Shown in pieces: positions 57,040 to 64,000 of a stretch of 64,000 nt of DNA. Position 1 is the first letter of the stretch. Each line of letters starts with the position of its first letter. The stretch spans positions 32,211,984 through 32,275,983 of the forward strand of contig OX578155.1 in the NCBI GenBank assembly GCA_951213105.1, read 5' to 3'. The position numbers and the translations under genes were made by a program. The notes under the pieces are model-generated. The model made no database searches and was not told where the DNA came from. It saw nothing but the letters and a program-made list of their open reading frames with translations. The stretch comes from Amaurobius ferox. Taxonomy: Eukaryota; Arthropoda; Arachnida; Araneae; Amaurobiidae.

Positions 57040-57400
57040 TACATGTGGTTTTATTGAGCATCAATCCATTACATAACTGTCATCTCACAATGATACAAAG
57101 GTATAAAACAATTAAATAAACTAACTAATAACAAAACAAGAATATTACAAATTAGACAAACACAAAGCCCAATAAGAAGAGGTCGAAGAGGGGGGTCTCG
57201 ACCTCAGGGACAGTTCATATAAGTTCTAGCTTCCCAATACAGCCTCCAAACATCACCTTGCTGCTGGAAATCTGTATCTAAACCCGGGCACAGTGAAATG
57301 TAACATGAGTTCATAACATCGGCACTACAAATGGGACACATATTCGTTGGAAGAATTCCTATCTTATTAAGGTGTTCGGCCATGCAATCATGACTCGTTT
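57040..57400 (-). mobile_element. 3' end of a second LINE type
   Basis: The C-terminal coding piece (57204-57392) is followed on the minus strand by a short AT-rich 3' region to about 57040. 5'-truncated. Confidence 0.6.
57204..57392 (-). pseudogene. LINE ORF2 C-terminus with zinc-knuckle-like CCHC/CxxC motif
   Basis: 62 codons then TGA. Pattern: HDCMAEHLNKIGIL, then CPICS...C...CPGLD (spaced cysteines), then LYWEARTYMN. This is the usual end of Jockey/LOA-type LINE polyproteins (HLxxIGIL...CPxC...C..L...YWxAR). No start codon; too short to classify to clade. A real but partial coding relic. Confidence 0.65.
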
Positions 57401-57505
57401 ACATTATAATATAATTATTCATAGTATTAATTATTGTGATATACAGGGTGATTAAAAAAAGATGGGTCAAACTTTACGAGGTGATAATACACACCCAACC
57501 AAGCA

Positions 57506-57830
57506 TCGGGCGCGGTTAGTACTTGGGTGGGTGACCACCTGGGAACACCGCGTGCTGTTGGCACATTTCGGGGGAGGTAGCCCGGTGGTTCGCACGCTGA
57601 GATTTGCACGCTGCCACAACTGCCGCCGTGTTCATGTGGAGTACGATCACGTTAAACATGTGGGTCCGTAAGTCCTTCCGAGAGGTTGGTGGTAGGGGAA
57701 GGAGGGTACGGTCCCTGTGGATGCCTCCCCCACTGGGTTCCGGTCGAAATTGGGTGACACTTCCCGGCCGTCCAAACTGTTACCTTACACCTTTCTGGTA
57801 GGTCGGACGGTCTGGGTCTCAACAACAACA
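57506..57830 (+). mobile_element. SINE F9 with truncated 5S-like head
   Basis: Starts inside the 5S-like head (TCGGGCGCGGTTAGTACTTG), then the B-box-less tRNA-like stretch, body and (AAC)4 tail. 15-bp duplications ACACCCAACCAAGCA (57491-57505) and ACACCCAACCTAGCA (57831-57845). Confidence 0.9.
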
Positions 57831-57973
57831 ACACCCAACCTAGCATTTTTCGTTTACCGGGTCGGAAATGAAACATAAAGGCGCCACTGGGCGCTTAATG
57901 GTGAAACCGATGAGGTGAGGCCAAAACATATGAATGACTTGGAAGTTATAAAAGGACATTTAATAAACAACAA

Positions 57974-58186
57974 TTAATGTAATGACTCGAAAGAGCGACC
58001 ATCAACCTGAATGCACGTCTCACAGCGGCGATGGAGGAATTGGCGAACTCTCTCGAACAGACCAGGCATGTCACGCACTTCGGCAGAAGCTGCCGAAATT
58101 CTGGCGACAAGTTCCTCTTCAGATTCAAGGGGAGTGTCACAGACGAAACTCTTGAGATATCCCCACAAAAGGAAGTAAAAACACAA
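57974..58186 (-). pseudogene. Transposase C-terminus (IS630/mariner-like)
   Basis: 70 minus-strand codons reading FLLWGYLKSFVCDTPLESEE, then VARISAASAEVRDMPGLFERV, then RRCETCIQVDGRSFESL. This is the tail after the third catalytic acid in DDE/D transposases of this group (SPDLxPLDFFLWGYLK...). The catalytic region itself is absent, consistent with an internal-deletion derivative mobilised in trans. Confidence 0.75.
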
Positions 58187-58517
58187 CAGATCGGACCATC
58201 GTGGGGCTCCTTCGTCTCAAAGGCTGGAGTTGACTGCTGCAAACTGATAAGGCTGTAGATTCGGTGGAAAATTTATATAAGGATTCTTCTTCTCCCCCAG
58301 ATGAAATATGCATACGTGGTTTTCTATTTTCAACCAGAAAATAACAACCAGAATGACGTTTTAAAGTTTGGGGAGCGGCCGCTTCTCAACGAGTAAGCGC
58401 CCTGCAACGCCTTTACGTTTCATTTCCGACCCGGTAAACTATGACGAAAAATGCTTGGTTTGATGTGTACTACCATCTCGTAAAGATTCGCCCATCATTT
58501 CTTAATAACCCTGTATG

Positions 58518-58925
58518 TTTCCACATATAATATTATGCAATAAATTTGTTAACGTTATTCTCGAGCACCTAAGTCATTCCATTCATGTTTAAGGTTTTGA
58601 TTTTTTGACAATTTTTTCAAAATTTCACTCGAAAATTTAGGGGGGTTCTGAACATATTTGATTGCGTATGAAAACAATAAGCTTCCTGTGTTTACGAATT
58701 GTGATTTTTGTACCAAATTTGGGTCGAATCGGTCCATTCGTTCGTCAGTTATCGTCTCCACAGACTCACACACACATACACACACACACATACACAGACA
58801 TCACTTCAAAAATGTTTGATTCGTGATCAGTGATGCTTGAAACGTGCTCTCCCGTCGAAAACTCGAATTCGAATTTTCGATCCCGTCACTATACTTTCCT
58901 TATACATTATGTATATAAGAAAAGT
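58518..58925 (-). mobile_element. Family A fragment A21 (5' half) fused to an opposed A scrap
   Basis: 58590-58925 is the minus-strand 5' half of A (palindrome ending 58925, short CA core at 58768-58796). 58518-58588 is an A piece in plus orientation (ATTATGCAATAAATTTGTTA ... CATTCCATTCATG). A rearranged copy. Confidence 0.7.
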
Positions 58926-59483
58926 AATAGCAGAAGATGGTCAGTTGCACGTTTTGTATAGTATAGAAAACAAAATTTAACAGTTGAATTTCTGGTTATT
59001 TGATGATCAAAAATTTATTTAATTTTTAAATTTTCAACAAGGTTTCAAAAATTAAAGTTTCATAATTTGACATTCTAGAGTTGTGCATACATTATCAACT
59101 GATAATGCATTACTTTACAATATATAACTCTAGATCTTAGTTATACAGAGTTATATATTATCATGCTATACCTATGATGAGTAGTTACAAAGTTAGTATT
59201 AAGTGATATACTATATGTAGTTATAATTAAAATACATTTTTAATACAGTGAATTATTTAAAGACTAAAATTTAATATTTTAGTGCAGTTTATTTTACTCG
59301 ATTCCCCCCCCCCCCCCATTATTCTCTAGTGAGCCCCTCCTTCAGTGTTGCTGAGCCCCCCCTTGTATTTCACTTCAGCCCCCCCCCCCTAGATTTCGTT
59401 TCTAGCTACGGCTCTGGCGTTTTCGAGCATCAAAGTTTTGAGCTCCAAATGTTAAATTAGTTTCATAGACTTTGAAATTTCAT
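58926..59483. other. No gene; repeat I copy 2 with C-runs
   Basis: 58926-59280 is AT-rich and unassigned. 59285-59425 (minus) is a relative of the repeat at 36782: three poly-C runs (about 14, 7 and 10 C) and TTTCTAGCTACGGCTCTGG, the inverted CCGTAGCTAG end. Confidence 0.45.
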
Positions 59484-60130
59484 ACAAAAATTTCAATCCG
59501 TGAATACAGGAATCCTATTGTTTTTAAACATAATCGAATGTTTAGAACCCCTATAAATTTTCGAGTGAAATTTTGAAAATATCATTATCAGAAGATTAAA
59601 GCCTTTAATACAGTTGCGCAAATAGACATTTCTTATGCAATTTTTCCTTAGAAACAGATTGTCATAAACTTTAGAGCGACTAGCATGAACCGTTCTCTAG
59701 ATATTGGACATTTTTCAAAAAGATTTATAAAAAATCCCATATATTAAAAAAAAATATTATCTGTCGAGAAACATGTTCATTTTACATATGTAATATCATG
59801 CAATAAATTTGATAACATCAGTCTCGTGGATCTAGATCGTTCCATTCATGAGAAAAGATATTTTGAGTAATACTTTTTTTTGTATTTGAACGCCAATAGT
59901 CATTTATCTGCTAAAAGAATAACTTATTTCTCCGTCCATAACGCTTGGCAAGATTTTGACGATAAATTTAGCGGAATGTTTCCCACATGGCGACATTTTT
60001 AAATGATGCTAAATTAACGAAAATTTCGCCAAATGGATAAAAGTGACTCTAAATCAATGAAATTGACGACTAATTGACAAAAATTCAATATCTTGGAAAG
60101 AATATAAGCATCTACTATAGGAATAACCTA
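59484..60130 (+). mobile_element. Family A element A20, 5'-truncated, entered by the B array
   Basis: Starts mid-body at CAAAAATTTCAATCCGTGAA, includes the GGCGA cluster, and ends at ACTATAGGAATAACCTA, where five T and B12 follow. Confidence 0.75.
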
Positions 60131-60135
60131 TTTTT

Positions 60136-60940
60136 ACTTTCCCTGCAATACATGGTAATGTATAGGGAAAGTATTGGAATCATGCCGAAAATCGCAACTC
60201 GAGTTTTCGACGGATCTACACATTTCGAGACCTCTAGAATACGAAAAAACCATTTTTAACGTGACGTCTGTGTGTGTGTCTGTGTGTCTGTGTGTCTGTC
60301 TGTCTGTGTGTCTATGTGTCTGTCTGTCTGTGTGTCTGTCTGTCTGTCTGTGCAGATTTTGTATCCACTCTAACTAAAAAACTAATGAACCGAATTTCAC
60401 AAAATTTTGTAGGTAAGTCACTTGTGGGCGGGGCTGGTGCTGATTAGTTTTGGGTACGATTCGGAATAAAATAACCTGCCTTTTTTGTGAAATGGCCCGC
60501 AAAAGCTTGTATCCACTGTAGCTGAAAAACTAATAGACCGAATTTCACAAAATTCGGTAGATGAGTCACGTATTGGTCACCCTAGTGCTGATTAGATTTT
60601 GGTACGATTCAGAAAAAAATAACCTGCCTTTTTTTGCAAAATGGCCCGCAAAAATTGCCAATATCTAAAATAAAAAACTGGGTATACTCAAATATATCCA
60701 TTAAATGCTGATTTAATACGTAATTTTTAACGATGAAAAGAATAAGACCAACCCCATTACACTAGGGCTAGCCGTTCTCGAGATATTTTAGTTTTTCATA
60801 CTTTCCCTACGCCACCTTTGAAAATAAGCCCGGTTACCGAATGAGAACGGAAATTGAATTAAAAGTGAAATAAATTTAATTAAAATATAGAGAGCATTAA
60901 TATAAGTCTGCAGGGAAAGTCATGTGCTACCCACATCAGA
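60136..60940 (+). mobile_element. Family B element B12 (array unit 1)
   Basis: Palindrome, long TCTG/TGTG core (60269-60352), two modules, inverted arm AAGTCTGCAGGGAAAGT, hairpin end (one loop change). Confidence 0.9.
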
Positions 60941-60945
60941 TTTTT

Positions 60946-61706
60946 ACTTTCCCTGCAATACATGGTAATGTATCGGGAAAGTATTGGAATCGTGCCGAAA
61001 ATCACAACTGGAGTTTTCGACGGATCTACACGTTTCGAGACCTCTAGAATACGAAAAAACCATTTTTGGCGTGACGTCTGTGTGTGTGTCTGTCTGTCTG
61101 TCTGTGTGTCTGTCTGTGCAGATTTTGTATCCACTCTAACTAAAAAACTAATGGTCCGAATTTCACAAAATTTTGTAGGTAAGTCACTTGTGGGCGGGGC
61201 TAATGCTGATTAGTTTTGGGTACGATTCGGAATAAAAGAACCCGCCTTTTTTGTGAAATGGCCCGCAAAAGCTTGTATCCACTCTAACTGAAAAACTAAT
61301 GGACCGAATTTCACAAAATTTGGTGGATAAGTCGCTTGTAGGCCAATCTGGTGCTGATTAGATTTTGGTACGATTCGGAAAAAAATAACCTGCCTTTTTT
61401 TGCAAAATGGCCCGCAAAAATCGTCAAAATCTAAACTAAAGAACTAGGTATACTCAAATATATCTATTAAATGCTCGTTTAATACGTAATTTTTAACGAC
61501 GAAAATAATACGACCAACCCCATTACACTAGGACTAGCCGTTCTCGAGATAGTTTAGTTTTTCGTATTTTCTCTACACCACCTTTGAAAACAAGTCCGGT
61601 TACCGAATGAGAACGGAAATTGAATTAAAAGTGAAATGACTTTAATTAAAATAAAGAGAACGTGAATATAAGTCTGCAGGGAAAGTCATGTGCTGCCCAC
61701 ATCAGA
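60946..61706 (+). mobile_element. Family B element B13 (array unit 2)
   Basis: Complete. Follows B12 after exactly five T. Core 61078-61118. Confidence 0.9.
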
Positions 61707-61711
61707 TTTTT

Positions 61712-62503
61712 ACTTTCCCTGCAATACATGGTAATGTATAGGGAAAGTATTGGAATCATGCCGAAAATCACAACTCGAGTTTTCGACGGATCTACACGTT
61801 TCAAGACCTCTAGAATACGAAAAAACCATTTTTAGCGTGACGTCTGTGTGTGTGTCTGTGTGTCTGTCTGTGTGTCTGTCTGTGTGTCTGTGTGTGTGTG
61901 TGTCTGTCTGTCTGTGCAGATTTTGTATCCACTCTAACTAAAAAACTAATGGACCGAATTTCACAAAATTTTGTAGGTAAGTCACTTGTGGGCGGGGCTG
62001 GTGCTGATTAGTTTTGGGTACGATTCAGAATAAGAGAACCCATCTTTTTTGTGAAATGGCCCGCAAAAGCTTGTACCACTGTAGCTGAAAAACTAATGGA
62101 CCGAATTTCACAAAATTCGGTATATTAGTCACGTATAGGTCACCCTGGTGCTGATTAGATTTTGGTACGATTCAGAAAAAAATAACCTCCCTTTTTTTGC
62201 AAAATGGCCCGCAAAAATTGCCAAAATCTAAAATAAAAATCTTGGTATACTCAAATATATCCATTAAATGCTGATTTAATACATAATTTTTAACGATGAA
62301 AAGAATAAGACTAACCCCATTACACTAGGACTAGCCGGTCTCGAGATATTTTAGTTTTTCGTACTTTCCCTACGACACCTTTGAAAATAAGTCCGGTTAT
62401 CGAATGAGAACGAAAATTGAATTAAAAGTGAAATAATATTAATTAAAATAAAGAGAACGTTAATATAAGTCTGCAGGGAAAGTCATGTGCTGCCCACATC
62501 AGA
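61712..62503 (+). mobile_element. Family B element B14 (array unit 3)
   Basis: Complete. Follows B13 after exactly five T. Core 61850-61917. Confidence 0.9.
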
Positions 62504-62508
62504 TTTTT

Positions 62509-63002
62509 ACTTTCCCTGCAATACATGGTAATGTATAGGGAAAGTATTGGAATCATGTCGAAAATCGCAACTCGAGTTTTCGACGGATCTACACGTTTCG
62601 AGACCTCTAGAATACGAAAACACTATTTTTAGCGTGACGTCTGTGAGTGTGTCTGCCTGTGTGTCTGTCTGTCTGTCTGTCTGTGTGTCTGTCTGTGTGT
62701 CTGTCTGTCTGTGCAATGTATGTATCCACTCTAACTCAAAAACTAATGGACCGAATTTCATAAAATTTGGTAGATAAGTCACTTGTATGTGACCCTGGTG
62801 CTGATTTGTTTTGAGTACTATTCAGAATAAAACAACCCGCTTTTTTTGCGAAATGGCCCTCAAAAATTGCCTGTATCCCATGTAACTGAAAAACTAATTG
62901 ATCAAATTTTACAAAATTTGGTACATATGTCACTTGTAGGTCACCCTGGTGCTAATTACATTTTGATACGATTCGGAAAAGAACAAACAACCTGCCTTTT
63001 TT
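62509..63002 (+). mobile_element. Family B element B15 (array unit 4), split by B16
   Basis: Palindrome and TGTCTG core (62650-62712), first modules, then interrupted in the T-run after CCTGCC. Resumes at 63813 with ATGAAATGGCTCGCAAAAAT and runs out of the window. Confidence 0.85.
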
Positions 63003-63151
63003 ACTTTCCCTGCAATACATGGTAATGTATAGGGAAAGTATTGGAATCATGCCGAAAATCACAACTCGAGTTTTCGACGGATCTACACGTTTCGAGACCC
63101 CTAGAATACGAAAAAACCATTTTTAGCGTGACGTCTGTGCGTGTGTCTGTG

Positions 63152-63190
<39 letters not shown>

Positions 63191-63812
63191 GTGTCTGTCT
63201 GTGTGTCTGTCTGTCTGTCTGTGCAGATTTTGTATCCACTGTAACTAAAAAACTAATCGACCGAATTTCACAAAATTTGGTAGGTAAGTCACTTGTGGGC
63301 GGGGCTAGTGCTGATTAGTTTTGGGTACGATTCGGAATAAAAGAACCCGCCTTTTTTTGCGAAATGGCCCGCAAAAGCTTGTATCCACTCTAGCTGAAAA
63401 ACTAATGGACCGAATTTCACAAAACTCGGTAGATGAGTCACGTATAGGTCACCCTGGTGCTGATTAGATTTTGGTACGATTCGGAAAAAAATAACCTGCC
63501 TTTTTTTGCAAAACGGCCCGCAAAAATCTTCAAAATCTAAACTAAAGAACTAGGTATTCTCAGATATATCCATTAAATGCCCGTTTAATATGTAATGTTT
63601 AACGACGAAAAGAATAAGACCAACCCCATTACACTAGGACTAGCCGTTCTCGAGATATTTTAGTTTTTCGTACTTTCCCTACGCCACCTTTGAAAATAAG
63701 CCCGGTTACCGAATGAGAACGTAATTTCAATTAAAAGTTAATTACATTTAATTGAAATAAATAGAACGTGGATATAAGTTTGCAGGGAAAGTCATGTGCT
63801 GCCCACATCAGA
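63003..63812 (+). mobile_element. Family B element B16, nested in B15
   Basis: Complete from ACTTTCCCTGCAATACATGG to CCCACATCAGA. Very long TCTG core (63140-63224). Flanks rejoin as uninterrupted B15. Confidence 0.9.
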
Positions 63813-64000
63813 TTTTTATGAAATGGCTCGCAAAAATTGTATATTTCCAATCTAACTCAACTAATCGACTAATTTCATAAAATTTGGCAGATAAGTCACT
63901 TATGGTCGACCCTGGTACTGATTAGATTTTGGTACGATTCGGAAAAGAACAACCTGCCTTTTTTTACGAAATGGCCCGCAAAATTTATATCTTTCTACTC
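63813..64000 (+). mobile_element. Family B element B15, continuation (window edge)
   Basis: Second module set (AAATTTGGCAGATAAGTCAC, TTTTGGTACGATTCGG) as expected downstream of 63002. Its hairpin end lies beyond the window. Confidence 0.8.

Larger units (their letters stand above)
57444..58513 (-). mobile_element. IS630/Tc1/mariner-type element with intact ends, SINE inside
   Basis: Ends CAGGGTGATTAAAAAAAGAT (57444) and ATTTCTTAATAACCCTG (to 58513) are inverted and flanked by TA on both sides. The inverted similarity extends about 60 bp (TTTACGAGGTG / CATCTCGTAAA, CCAAGCA / TGCTTGG). A second inverted block (TTTACCGGGTCGGAAATGAA / TTCATTTCCGACCCGGTAAA-like) lies at 57854 and 58416. Without the SINE it is about 730 bp and encodes only the transposase C-terminus. 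Confidence 0.8.

Noticed and set aside
57946..58258. Additional frames of 75-98 codons overlapping 57974-58186
   Set aside because: The 70-codon minus frame carries the recognisable transposase tail; the others are out-of-frame shadows.
60174..60377. Recurring frames starting MESCRKSQLEFSTD with Ser/Val/Cys tails (29677, 60174, 61750, 62547, 63041)
   Set aside because: Fixed translation of the family B 5' end and TCTG core. Conservation reflects DNA repeat identity, and the frames break at different points.

Overview
This is repeat-dense, AT-rich DNA from an animal nuclear genome, most likely an arthropod. The pointers are an arthropod-style TATA plus TCAGT initiator promoter in an LTR, SINE heads resembling a 5S rRNA that starts GCCAAC and ends GTTGGC, and a mix of LTR, non-LTR, IS630/Tc1/mariner, hAT-type and rolling-circle-like elements. 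I found no host protein-coding gene and nothing bacterial; every supportable coding sequence belongs to a mobile element or its remains.

Layout. 1-13000 is a three-level nest. A 'family C' repeat was split by a 'family A' repeat, which was split by a complete 11.2-kb Ty3/gypsy-type LTR retrotransposon (1382-12592). That element has identical 1049-bp LTRs, a 4-bp target duplication, gag, a pol carrying protease, RT, RNase H and integrase, a convincing -1 frameshift signal between them, and a broken env-like third gene. 13000-40500 is a patchwork of family A (about 0.95 kb, with a TG/CA microsatellite core) and family B (about 0.75 kb, with a TCTG core) in both orientations. Interspersed are 5S/tRNA-type SINEs, hAT-type MITEs, truncated LINEs (17871, 32430) and a mariner-like transposase relic (34979). 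40500-43180 holds a 203-bp satellite and a 15-16-bp minisatellite with a 236-bp higher-order period. 43180-59430 repeats the A/B/SINE pattern and adds a LINE tail (57204), an IS630-like element with intact ends (57444-58513) and Helitron-like fragments. 59480-64000 is an A copy entered by a head-to-tail array of family B.

The most interesting system is the A/B(/C) superfamily. Each element starts with an imperfect palindrome whose left arm recurs in inverted form near the other end, just before a short terminal hairpin (ATGTG-loop-CACAT) and CATCAGA. The inverted arms co-vary between families (TTATATA in A, CTGCA in B). Copies sit in T-runs without obvious target duplications, carry microsatellite cores, nest repeatedly at the same internal T-run and form tandem arrays with an identical 19-nt junction. 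These are the hallmarks of Helentron-associated non-autonomous rolling-circle elements (HINE/DINE-1 type), although no autonomous partner is present here. A second point of interest is a SINE family in which a full 118-nt 5S-like head accompanies loss of the tRNA B box, which looks like a promoter swap.

Limits: family assignments rest on motif recognition, without database searches. Repeat boundaries are good to a few bases where termini are visible, and looser elsewhere.
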